Shown: piece by piece, positions 21,691 through 29,279 of the stretch
Layout: each line of letters opens with the position of its first letter
How positions within the stretch are numbered: the stretch's first letter is position 1
NCBI GenBank assembly: GCA_902522115.1
Contig: CABYUV010000001.1
Coordinates: forward strand, 1 to 64,000
DNA length: 64,000 nt
From: an uncultured Pelagibacteraceae bacterium
GTDB taxonomy: Bacteria > Pseudomonadota > Alphaproteobacteria > Pelagibacterales > Pelagibacteraceae
Reading direction: 5' to 3'
The notes under the pieces: model-generated
Database searches by the model: none
What the model saw: the letters and a program-made list of their open reading frames with translations, nothing else
What the model was told of the DNA's origin: nothing
Position numbers and translations under genes: made by a program

Positions 21691-22376
21691 GATATTGAAC
21701 TGTTTTTATATAACCTATCTTCCATACTAAACATAGGAAATTTAAATTTTTTAACTAATTTAAAATTATTCTTTATAACTATCTTGTGAAGGGCTTGTGA
21801 GGAATAATTTAAATATAAATCATTTTGTCTAAATTCTACTAATAAAAACCTAGTTTTTTTTAAAGTTTTTAATCCAGATTTAACTACATTTAATTCATGT
21901 CCTTCGGTATCTATTTTCAATAAATCAATTTTATTTAATTTTCTTTTTTTTGTAAAAAGATCTAGTTTTTCTGTTTTTATATATTCAAATTTTTTTTTTT
22001 TATTTCCAATAATAAAATTTTTAATTTTATAATATAAAGAATTTTCATTAACTTTAGAAAGTGTGCTAGTCATTGAAAAATCATTAATTTGCATTTTTTG
22101 TTTTCCATTTCTATTTGAGATTGCAATATTATAAGCAAAAAATTTTTTGTTATCGATCTCTTTTAAAAGATCTCCATAAACCTTTTTTTGAGGCTCAAGT
22201 GAATAAATTTTTCTTATGCTTTTTATTTTTTTGATATGTTTTAAAAATTCTCCTTTATGAGCTCCAATATCAACAACAATTTTAACATCTTTACTATCAA
22301 TAAATTTTACTATTCTTTCTTGATGAATTAAATTATCAACAAGATCGTAAAAGAAAAAAAATAAGTTTTTAAACAT
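21687..22376 (-). CDS. FkbM-family methyltransferase
   Basis: A SAM-dependent methyltransferase of the FkbM type. Motif I is VDIGAHKGEFLKHI near residue 35. LLKIDTEGHELNVVKSGL, near the middle, is the family signature, and FLLVEFRQND follows. Such enzymes usually O-methylate sugars or glycan precursors. The frame extends to an upstream ATG at 22433, but that adds 19 codons lying inside the divergent glycosyltransferase gene and does not look like the family. I prefer MFKNLFFFF at 22376 (229 residues). That places its start codon one base from the start codon of the opposite gene. Confidence 0.82.
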   Translation of the reverse strand: MFKNLFFFFYDLVDNLIHQERIVKFIDSKDVKIVVDIGAHKGEFLKHIKKIKSIRKIYSLEPQKKVYGDLLKEIDNKKFFAYNIAISNRNGKQKMQINDFSMTSTLSKVNENSLYYKIKNFIIGNKKKKFEYIKTEKLDLFTKKRKLNKIDLLKIDTEGHELNVVKSGLKTLKKTRFLLVEFRQNDLYLNYSSQALHKIVIKNNFKLVKKFKFPMFSMEDRLYKNSSIS

Positions 22377-22377
22377 T

Positions 22378-23112
22378 ATGAACCCAGAGTTATCTATATT
22401 AATACCTGTAAGAGATGAAGAAGAAAATGTCAAAATTATTTCAAATAAAATTGAAAAAGAAATAGCTAATCCAAACTATGAGTTGCTTTTTGTAAATGAC
22501 TTTAGTGTAGATGACACAATTAAAGTTATTGAGGAATTAAAAGTTCAAAATAAAAAAATTAGATATGTAAACAACAAAAAAAAGGGTTTGGGAGGTGCTA
22601 TAAGCCTTGGTATCACAGAGTCTAGAGGTAAATATGTGTGTATCATGATGAGTGATAGCTCTGATACTGTTGAAGATCTTAATCGTTACTACGAAACAAT
22701 TATTACTAACAATCTAGATGCAGTTTTTGGATCAAGATTTATTAAAGGTGGCAAAACTGTAGATTATCCTATTATTAAACTTATTCTAAATAGAATAGGT
22801 AACCTTCTAGCTAAATTCTTGATGTGGAGTGACTTAAATGATTTTACAAATGGTTTTAAAATTTATAAAAAAAATACATTAATTGGATTATATCCACTAA
22901 TTTCTGAAAGTTTTAATATATTTTTTGAATTACCTTTAAAAACTATATCGAGAGGATACAAATACAAAATAATTCCAATATCATATTATAATAGAACTGT
23001 AGGTGAAGCAAAATTTAAGATTGATGAATTGGGTTCAAAGTATTTATTTACATTACTATACTGCTTCCTAGAAAAATCTTTATTAAGGAAAGATATAAAA
23101 AGAAATAAATGA
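22378..23112 (+). CDS. Family 2 glycosyltransferase (polyprenyl-phosphate sugar transferase type)
   Basis: A 244-residue GT-A fold enzyme similar to dolichol-phosphate mannosyltransferases. ELSILIPVRDEEENV opens the nucleotide-binding domain, LLFVNDFSVDDT follows, and ISLGITESRGKYVCIMMSD carries the metal-binding region. The expected DxD-like site reads SDSSD. There is no C-terminal membrane domain. It overlaps the next gene by 4 bases (ATGA), so it probably works with that large membrane protein, for example by charging a lipid carrier. The donor and acceptor are unknown. Confidence 0.85.
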   Translation: MNPELSILIPVRDEEENVKIISNKIEKEIANPNYELLFVNDFSVDDTIKVIEELKVQNKKIRYVNNKKKGLGGAISLGITESRGKYVCIMMSDSSDTVEDLNRYYETIITNNLDAVFGSRFIKGGKTVDYPIIKLILNRIGNLLAKFLMWSDLNDFTNGFKIYKKNTLIGLYPLISESFNIFFELPLKTISRGYKYKIIPISYYNRTVGEAKFKIDELGSKYLFTLLYCFLEKSLLRKDIKRNK

Positions 23113-24854
23113 CTTCAGTATTAGGTTATTTTTTAGTCTATAACTTTTATATCTTAATTATACTTATAACTGGGTTTATATTTAAAAAAATTTTTTGGAA
23201 AAATGAAAAGGATAGCCTAACTCTTGGTGAAATAGGTATTTTTGGTTTTGTATTTATATATTTATTCATAACAGTTTTTCACTTTTTTTTACCAATAAAT
23301 ATTTATTTCTCATTGGTTTTTTATTTCTTGTGCATAATATTTTTCTTATTTGAATTCAAAAATATTAAAAATTTTATTAAATCAAACATAAATAAATATT
23401 TAATTATTATTTATCTATTAGGTTTTTTAACCGCTGTAACAAATAATCTACATGATGACTGGCAATTGTATCAACTACCAATTATTAATTATATGCAGCA
23501 TTTCAAAATTATTTTTGGTTTCATATCTCTAAACGACTATTATGGACAAGGTCATAGTTTCTATGAATTAATGTCAATTTTTCAATTGCCTTTTATTAAA
23601 AATACTTCTTTATATTTACTTCCAGTAATATTTGTCATTTTTTTCTTATTTTATGTTTTAGTTGAGATTAATAAAACTGACAATAAAGGAAAATTATATT
23701 TATTTTTCATTATAGCTTTAATACTTCTTAGATTTAGTAGATCGAAAGAATTTGGTACTGATTTACCTGTAATATGTCTTTTATTCATAATTCAAATTTA
23801 TATTTTAAATTTTATTAAGAAACCTAATACCGAATTACTATTTAAAATAGGAATTTTTTTTACTTTTGCAGTTTTTTTAAAAATTTACGCAGCTTTAGCT
23901 ATACTTTATTTATTTTTCTTATTTAAAAAAAGTAATTTCAAACTTTTTTTTAATTTATTTAAAATTAATAGATTGAGTTTTTTTATTATATTTTTAATTT
24001 TATTCTCATTTACAAAAAATATAATTACTTCTGGATGTTTCTTTTACCAACTTAAAAATATGTGTTTAGATAAAAATATTGCCAGTTGGTCTATTGGAAA
24101 TAAAGTTGCTAATGAAAGACATATTTTTACTGCTGCTTCTTCAAAAGGTTGGAAAGCATATGTTAGAACTGAAAAACCAAATAATTTTGTTAGTGCAGAA
24201 GAATATTTGAAGTTATCAAGATTTAATTATTTTAAATACTTATCTAAAGATGCAATTTTTGATCGTTTAATTATCACTCTTTTGATTTGTTTTATTTTTA
24301 TTGTTTTTCATATTAAAAACTTAGAAAAAACCAAAAATAATAGAATTTTTAACTCAAACTTAGCTGTATTGTTAGGATCTTTGTTTACAGTGATTATATG
24401 GACTTTAAAAATACCCAATATCAGATATGGAGGGTATGCTTATATTCCTTTCTTAATATTTATGATCTTTTTTTATTATTACGATCTAAAAAAAATTAAT
24501 AGAAAATTTATTACAGTTTTTATTTCTCTAAGTTTAATTTTCTTTACTATTAAAAATCTTAACCGAATTTATGATGAAATGAGTGTAGACAAAACCTTGA
24601 ATTATCCTTTTTCTAATTTTAAAATCGCTGAATATAAAACAACAAATATGAAGAGTGTAAAAATTAATATGCCTCTAAATCAATTATGGTGCGGCAATAT
24701 TCCAATGTTATGTTCTAGCGGAGACTATTTGGTAAGCAATGTAATTTTAAAAAACTCATATATTTTCCTGTTATCAAAAGAGAAAGATATGATCAAATTT
24801 ATAAATCGTACTGCTTATTATGATACAATCGAAGAAAATTATATTGAAAAATAA
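23109..24854 (+). CDS. Polytopic membrane protein, possibly a GT-C type glycosyltransferase
   Basis: A 581-residue protein with roughly ten or more hydrophobic segments and a C-terminal soluble part of about 80 residues. I do not recognise a named family. A loop after the third or fourth segment holds NNLHDDWQLYQLPI. Acidic residues there (the DD pair) resemble the first-loop catalytic acids of lipid-linked GT-C sugar transferases. It is translationally coupled to the GT2 enzyme, which fits a transferase that uses a polyprenyl-phosphate sugar. An O-antigen polymerase or ligase role is also possible. The gene is very rich in Phe, Ile, Lys and Asn. Confidence 0.55.
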   Translation: MTSVLGYFLVYNFYILIILITGFIFKKIFWKNEKDSLTLGEIGIFGFVFIYLFITVFHFFLPINIYFSLVFYFLCIIFFLFEFKNIKNFIKSNINKYLIIIYLLGFLTAVTNNLHDDWQLYQLPIINYMQHFKIIFGFISLNDYYGQGHSFYELMSIFQLPFIKNTSLYLLPVIFVIFFLFYVLVEINKTDNKGKLYLFFIIALILLRFSRSKEFGTDLPVICLLFIIQIYILNFIKKPNTELLFKIGIFFTFAVFLKIYAALAILYLFFLFKKSNFKLFFNLFKINRLSFFIIFLILFSFTKNIITSGCFFYQLKNMCLDKNIASWSIGNKVANERHIFTAASSKGWKAYVRTEKPNNFVSAEEYLKLSRFNYFKYLSKDAIFDRLIITLLICFIFIVFHIKNLEKTKNNRIFNSNLAVLLGSLFTVIIWTLKIPNIRYGGYAYIPFLIFMIFFYYYDLKKINRKFITVFISLSLIFFTIKNLNRIYDEMSVDKTLNYPFSNFKIAEYKTTNMKSVKINMPLNQLWCGNIPMLCSSGDYLVSNVILKNSYIFLLSKEKDMIKFINRTAYYDTIEENYIEK

Positions 24855-25106
24855 ATGATTATTTCTCCTTGTATAAGTATATGTAAAACTGATCCTTCTA
24901 CTGGGTATTGCTACGGTTGTGGAAGAAGTAACGAAGAAAAGAGGCTTTGGAAATTAGATGAAACTACTGATGACTGGAAAAAAACAAATTTAAATGAGAT
25001 TGAAAAAAGACTTTCAGGTTGGCAGCTTGAAAGTTTTAAGGAGTCTTACAATTTTAAAATCAAAAATGGTATGTCTCTATTCAAAAAAAACTTAATAAAA
25101 GAATAA
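24855..25106 (+). CDS. DUF1289 small cysteine-rich protein
   Basis: An 83-residue protein starting with PCISICKTDPSTGYCYGCGR. This is the four-cysteine pattern of the DUF1289 family (PF06945), followed by the usual R-x-W motif (EEKRLWKL) and a W at DDWKK. The function of the family is not established; the cysteines suggest metal or Fe-S binding. It begins directly after the stop of the membrane protein gene. Confidence 0.85.
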   Translation: MIISPCISICKTDPSTGYCYGCGRSNEEKRLWKLDETTDDWKKTNLNEIEKRLSGWQLESFKESYNFKIKNGMSLFKKNLIKE

Positions 25107-25114
25107 AATGGATC

Positions 25115-25288
25115 ATGAGTAAAGTAAAAATTGTTAGCATTATTTATGCCATAGGTATAATTATAGGTGCTTTGTTCTTTGATGTATGGGGTGTAAACAC
25201 AACCCCTTTAAAAACAATGTCTGTATTTGCATGGACAGTAATATTTATTATAGTTTTATTTTTCGTAGATAAAAATGAGAGAAAATAA
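25115..25288 (+). CDS. Small membrane protein, 57 residues
   Basis: The ATG at 25115 opens a frame of 57 codons ending in TAA at 25286-25288. Two hydrophobic segments (about residues 6-24 and 35-51) are joined by the loop DVWGVNTTPLKT, and the tail is charged (VDKNERK). It starts 8 bases after the DUF1289 stop on the same strand and fills the gap before the next, convergent gene. I do not recognise a family. Its fit between the neighbours and its coherent two-helix pattern suggest a real gene. Confidence 0.6.
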   Translation: MSKVKIVSIIYAIGIIIGALFFDVWGVNTTPLKTMSVFAWTVIFIIVLFFVDKNERK

Positions 25289-25292
25289 ATTT

Positions 25293-25421
25293 TTAATATT
25301 TTTTCTCTTTCTTATTAATAATTTGAGCTTTTTTTTTTTGAAATCTGCTATTTGTAATGTTTGATCTATGCTTTGCATATGCTTGCTTTTGTGCTTGCCT
25401 CATAGCTCTTTTTGATGACAT
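25293..25421 (-). CDS. Small basic protein, 42 residues
   Basis: The ATG at 25421 opens a 42-codon frame starting MSSKRAMRQAQKQAYAKHR and ending with a run of lysines. It is rich in Lys, Arg, Gln and Ala with no hydrophobic segment, so it is probably a soluble helix that could touch RNA or DNA; that is an inference. It lies 11 bases downstream of the histidine phosphatase gene on the same strand and ends 4 bases from the small membrane protein gene. Confidence 0.5.
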   Translation of the reverse strand: MSSKRAMRQAQKQAYAKHRSNITNSRFQKKKAQIINKKEKKY

Positions 25422-25432
25422 GATTATTTAAT

Positions 25433-25990
25433 TTAATATTCAATTTCTAAAGTATCAATAACTTTTAAACTTTTGTCTGCCATAATAATTTCACCAGAGG
25501 ATGGTGCATAATTTAAAATTTCTGCAATCACTACATAATGTGTAACGAAAACTAAATTTTGATCTTTATCCCAAGTGCTTATAAATTTGTCAAAATCAAT
25601 TATTTGCTTTTTTTTATTATTAGCAAATTTTTCACTAAAAAAAGAGTTAAGAAAATTTTTTGTTTCATATTTTTCAAAAGCAATGAATGCTGTTTCTTTG
25701 CATCTACACCATTCACTAGAATATACTTTCCCAATTAAAATTTTATTTTTCTCAAAAAAGCTGCCGATTTTTTGAGATTGAATTCTACCACTATCGCTTA
25801 AATTTCTTTGAGTTTTGCAATCATTGATATCAAAATTATCTGGATCACCTCCTCCAGGTGCATAGGCATGTCTTATGAAAATTAATTTTCCTCCATTTTT
25901 TAATTCTTCAATTAAATTTTTTTTTGAATCTGCTTTTATTGAAGAACTAATAGATATAAATATTATCAATAAAAAATTTAAAATTTTCAT
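25433..25990 (-). CDS. Histidine phosphatase family protein, exported
   Basis: A 185-residue protein with a hydrophobic N-terminal signal (MKILNFLLIIFISISSSIKA), then the phosphohistidine motif FIRHAYAPGGG near residue 38. RNLSDSGRIQSQKIG follows, then VYSSEWCRCKETA, with a second histidine in VFVTHYVVIAEIL. This is the phosphoglycerate-mutase-like (branch 1) histidine phosphatase fold with the RHA/G variant. The signal peptide suggests it acts in the periplasm on an unknown phosphoester. Its start codon lies two bases from that of the opposite uracil-DNA glycosylase gene. Confidence 0.8.
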   Translation of the reverse strand: MKILNFLLIIFISISSSIKADSKKNLIEELKNGGKLIFIRHAYAPGGGDPDNFDINDCKTQRNLSDSGRIQSQKIGSFFEKNKILIGKVYSSEWCRCKETAFIAFEKYETKNFLNSFFSEKFANNKKKQIIDFDKFISTWDKDQNLVFVTHYVVIAEILNYAPSSGEIIMADKSLKVIDTLEIEY

Positions 25991-25992
25991 TA

Positions 25993-26667
25993 ATGAACAT
26001 TAAATTTAAAAATTTAAATAAAACAATTGTTAAATGCAAAAAATGCCCAAGATTAGTAAAATTTGTAAAAAAAATTTCTACCAAAAAAAGGAAACAAAAT
26101 ATAAATGAAAAATATTGGGGAAAGCCTGTGACTGGTTTTGGGGAATTAAATTCAAAATTAATGATATTGGGATTAGCACCAGCAGCACATGGTGGAACAA
26201 GAACTGGTAGAGCATTTACTGGCGATAAGTCTGGGGATTTTTTATTTAAATGTTTGTATAAAACAAATTTTTCTAATCAATCTATTTCAAGAAGTGTAGA
26301 TGACGGATTAAAGATTAGATCAACTTATATTACAAATATTTTGAAATGTGTTCCACCTGGTGACAAACCTTTAAATAATGAGATAGAAAACTGCTCAATT
26401 TTTTTAAATAGTGAAATTAAAAACTTAAATAATTTAAAAATAATTCTTACACTTGGAAAAGTTGCTTTCGAAAATTGCATTAAATTTTATAAAAAAAATT
26501 ATAAGATACAAAAAAAATTTATATTCAAACATGGAAGAAAACATTATTTACCGGATGGTAAATTATTATTTAGCTCTTATCATCCTAGTCCAAGAAATGT
26601 AAATACTGGTTTGCTAAATGAGATGAAAATGAAAAAAATATTAATTTCTATAAGAAAGTTATTATAA
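25993..26667 (+). CDS. Uracil-DNA glycosylase, family 5-like (Fe-S type)
   Basis: A 224-residue DNA repair glycosylase. KCKKCPRLV near residue 15 and the later cysteines in NILKCVPPGD and IENCSIFL supply the four ligands of the 4Fe-4S cluster. The uracil-pocket motif GLAPAAHGGTRTGRAFTGD lacks the catalytic Asp of classical UDG and is typical of family 5 (UDGb). FSSYHPSPRNVNTG is the second motif. It removes uracil, and probably other deaminated bases, from DNA. It overlaps the convergent downstream gene by 6 bases. Confidence 0.9.
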   Translation: MNIKFKNLNKTIVKCKKCPRLVKFVKKISTKKRKQNINEKYWGKPVTGFGELNSKLMILGLAPAAHGGTRTGRAFTGDKSGDFLFKCLYKTNFSNQSISRSVDDGLKIRSTYITNILKCVPPGDKPLNNEIENCSIFLNSEIKNLNNLKIILTLGKVAFENCIKFYKKNYKIQKKFIFKHGRKHYLPDGKLLFSSYHPSPRNVNTGLLNEMKMKKILISIRKLL

Positions 26668-27780
26668 CCATTTTAAAGACTCTACATCATTACAACAAAT
26701 TATTTCATTATCTTTCCTGTTTTCAAAAGCACTCAAAAAAGAACTTGGAGATAGATTTTCATTATAAAATTTTTCAAGATTATCTTGTCTGGATTTAATT
26801 TCTTCATCAGACATGTTTAAAGCTGTTAAAATTGACTCATTTAAAGTTTCATAATTGTTAAAATAAATATAATCATTTTCAGATATAAAAGGTCTGTGTA
26901 GATTGGCATAGTTTGAAATTGGTATTGTTCTCATTTTAATTCCTTCTATCAAATGGTGACATAAAGGCATATCTGCTCCAGGTGCAGTGAGGATAAAATT
27001 ACTTTTTGAGATTAAATCTAGGTGCTGAGTGTTGGTAAGGTTTGTTTTTGTCTTTTTTATCAAACCATCATTTAAAGACAAAACTATAGGGGTTTTTGTA
27101 TAATCAATTTTACTTAAATCTTTGTAAGATTTTAAAAAAAAAATTTTTTCCTTAAAATTTTTTTTTATAAATTCAATAATTTCTACTCTATTTAATAATT
27201 TAACTTTTGCTTCTGTAAACCATTTAAATTTTCCATAAACTTCATTGTTGGTTGATCCAGAAAAGAAAATTTTAATTAATTTTAAATTATATTTAAATTT
27301 TTCAAGTTGTTCATAATTAGAATTATAAATTTTTGGATACATGTAATAAGGCAAAAATAATTTTTTGTCTTTATGATCATGAAAATAATTTGTGTTAAAA
27401 TTTAATTCATCCTGATCATGATTTTGGTCATTTAATTTAAACTTAATCTTGTTTGAGTTTTTTACAAAAATATTTGGTGTAGAATTTAAAACAAAATTCT
27501 TAATACCTATTTTTTTTACAAAATCTAAAATTGATAATGAAACATTATATGAAAAATTATATTTTGATTTTAAACTTTTAACTAAAAAATTAATAAACCT
27601 ACTATCTTTGTTTTTATAATTTCCAATATCAATATAGTTATTTTTTTTTGTATGGATAAAAAAATTTATTATTACAAAAATAAATAGCCACCCTTTTTTA
27701 AGAATAATTTCTAGACTAATTAAAGATGATTTTAACTTTGAATAATTTTTAGTTCGTGGATTTTCTAGATCATGTGCCAT
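26662..27780 (-). CDS. Unknown protein with exostosin-like C-terminus (possible glycosyltransferase)
   Basis: A 372-residue protein. An N-terminal hydrophobic stretch near residues 32-44 could be a membrane anchor. The C-terminal half contains SKSNFILTAPGADMPLCHHL followed by EGIKMRTIPI, which resembles the nucleotide-sugar-binding part of exostosin/GT47-type transferases. The middle is rich in Lys, Asn and Phe. I do not recognise the full family. A role in surface glycan synthesis would match the islet a few kilobases away, but this is an inference. The ATG at 27780 is followed by another Met-free stretch, so the start is not well tested. Confidence 0.55.
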   Translation of the reverse strand: MAHDLENPRTKNYSKLKSSLISLEIILKKGWLFIFVIINFFIHTKKNNYIDIGNYKNKDSRFINFLVKSLKSKYNFSYNVSLSILDFVKKIGIKNFVLNSTPNIFVKNSNKIKFKLNDQNHDQDELNFNTNYFHDHKDKKLFLPYYMYPKIYNSNYEQLEKFKYNLKLIKIFFSGSTNNEVYGKFKWFTEAKVKLLNRVEIIEFIKKNFKEKIFFLKSYKDLSKIDYTKTPIVLSLNDGLIKKTKTNLTNTQHLDLISKSNFILTAPGADMPLCHHLIEGIKMRTIPISNYANLHRPFISENDYIYFNNYETLNESILTALNMSDEEIKSRQDNLEKFYNENLSPSSFLSAFENRKDNEIICCNDVESLKWL

Positions 27781-27809
27781 TTTAAAAAATTTTATATTAT
27801 GTTTTTATT

Positions 27810-28220
27810 TTATTTATTTAAATATGGGATAAAATTTTTTATTATTTTATCTGGTATTTTTTCTGGTTTTCCTTCACTATTTACAAAAACTAAATGTATT
27901 TCTGCCTCAGTAATTAATTTTTTTTCAAGCATTATTAATTGTTTCATTATTAACGATGTTTTTTTTAAAGATATAATGTGAGTTTGGATATTTAATTCAT
28001 CCTCTAAATGAGCAGGTTTTTTGTATTCAATATTGCATGATTTAACAATGATAAGACTACCTAATTCTTTTTTAATTTTTGTATTACTTAGACCTATGCT
28101 TAATAAAGCTTCTGTTCTTGCTCTCTCTAAAAATTTTAGATAATTCGCATAATAAACAACACCACCCGCATCAGTGTCCTCGTAATAAACTTTTACTTGA
28201 TGATGAAATTTTTTATGCAT
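27810..28220 (-). CDS. ybgC: YbgC-like acyl-CoA thioesterase (4-hydroxybenzoyl-CoA thioesterase family)
   Basis: A hot-dog fold thioesterase. HHQVKVYYEDTDAGGVVYYA contains the catalytic aspartate, and KFLERARTEALLSIG follows, as in YbgC. The family hydrolyses short-chain acyl-CoA. In many bacteria ybgC heads the tol-pal cluster, but no tol gene is near here. The frame runs 5 codons further to a TTG at 28235; I chose the ATG at 28220 (MHKKFHHQ), giving 136 residues. Confidence 0.85.
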   Translation of the reverse strand: MHKKFHHQVKVYYEDTDAGGVVYYANYLKFLERARTEALLSIGLSNTKIKKELGSLIIVKSCNIEYKKPAHLEDELNIQTHIISLKKTSLIMKQLIMLEKKLITEAEIHLVFVNSEGKPEKIPDKIIKNFIPYLNK

Positions 28221-28276
28221 GCAAAATATTATCAAAAAAAGAAGGGATTTAATACAAACTAAGATATAACATTTTT

Positions 28277-28417
28277 ATGAAAATTTATAGTATATGGTTA
28301 ATTGGAGTAATTTTATGGAATTTTGGATTTCCAAATGCAATTCCAATCGCTGATGTTATTGCAGCTATATTATTATCATTTTTCAGTATTGGATTAAAAA
28401 AATATTTTAAATTTTAA
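28277..28417 (+). CDS. Small membrane protein, 46 residues
   Basis: The ATG at 28277 opens a 46-codon frame that ends at TAA 28415-28417, one base before the end of the convergent DUF3047 gene. The protein is hydrophobic, with two short segments separated by NFGFPNAIPIADV and a basic end (KKYFKF). Its exact fit into the gap suggests a real gene. No family recognised. Confidence 0.5.
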   Translation: MKIYSIWLIGVILWNFGFPNAIPIADVIAAILLSFFSIGLKKYFKF

Positions 28418-29074
28418 TTAATCTGCTGAAAAATAAATATTCTGAAAATAAGAAATTGATTTCTTTTTTGAATTATCAGTATCAGCCATTATAGCTAAAC
28501 CATCTAATTCTTTCACATCTAAATCATGAAATTTTTTAAAATCTTCTTTAACATTAGCTTTTACTGTTACCCATTCGTTCAAATTATCTTTTGTGGTTGC
28601 TAATACATTGTCAATTGATTTTTTTGTATAAGGGCTTGGCCAGCTCTGGCCAACTTCACTATTACTTGAAAAAACATAATTTATAGCTCTATTTGAAAGT
28701 GGTGTTGCTCCTGTTTTTTTTACTGCAAAAACTCTAGCTGCATAATCGTGACCTTTTTTTGAATTCTCATTAATACCTTGTAAATCTTTTTCAATTTTCC
28801 ATGTTATATTTATAAATGGGGTTTTATTTAAATCAATTTTTACTTCTTTTCCAAGGCCAGAAGCGGCGTTATCAGCTACTGCTTTTAAAAAATTACCATT
28901 TTTATTTGATCCAACAGAATAAGTTGTTTTGTTGTCTGCTCCTCTCACCTTACGAACATCGAGTTCTCTGAGCTCTTGCTCAGTAAATTTAAAAATATTT
29001 ATATTTTCAGCAAAAGCAGAATTAAAAAAAATTAATAATGATGTAATAAAAATATAAAAAATTTTAAACATCAC
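28418..29074 (-). CDS. DUF3047 domain protein, exported
   Basis: A 218-residue protein with a hydrophobic signal ending near AFA (residue 22). The mature part shows the DUF3047 pattern: FINITWKIEKDLQG, KGHDYAARVFAVKKTG, NRAINYVFSS, WPSPYTKKS, and a late IMADTDNSKKKSISYFQNI. It is likely periplasmic or outer-membrane associated and may bind carbohydrate through a jelly-roll fold. No function is established for the family. It stands alone, with 205 bases of non-coding DNA upstream. Confidence 0.78.
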   Translation of the reverse strand: MMFKIFYIFITSLLIFFNSAFAENINIFKFTEQELRELDVRKVRGADNKTTYSVGSNKNGNFLKAVADNAASGLGKEVKIDLNKTPFINITWKIEKDLQGINENSKKGHDYAARVFAVKKTGATPLSNRAINYVFSSNSEVGQSWPSPYTKKSIDNVLATTKDNLNEWVTVKANVKEDFKKFHDLDVKELDGLAIMADTDNSKKKSISYFQNIYFSAD

Positions 29075-29279
29075 TTTCTTATAGATAAATTATTTATAAA
29101 TTCAATATTCAGTCACAATTTAAATAATCCAATTTCTAGATTAATTACCAATTAAATAATATGAATATTATATTTGTTTTTTTTGATTTGTGGGTCTCTT
29201 ATGATAAATACTCCTGTCTTATCTGAAGACCTTAGGGCAGATGGCTCTAGCATTGTAAACTCAAAAATAGAGTTGTTTT
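29075..29279. other. Intergenic region with no firm gene
   Basis: One of the longer gaps in the window. It must contain the promoter of the DUF3047 gene on the minus strand. On the plus strand, 29201-29296 holds a 31-codon frame (MINTPVLSEDLRADGSSIVN and on) with a composition unlike random AT-rich DNA. It runs 17 bases into the end of the dehydrogenase gene. It could be a gene remnant or a small peptide; I cannot tell which. Confidence 0.4.

Noticed and set aside
22377-22433. Upstream start of the FkbM methyltransferase at 22433
   Set aside because: The extra 19 codons lie inside the opposite glycosyltransferase gene and do not resemble the family; MFKN at 22376 is a better start.
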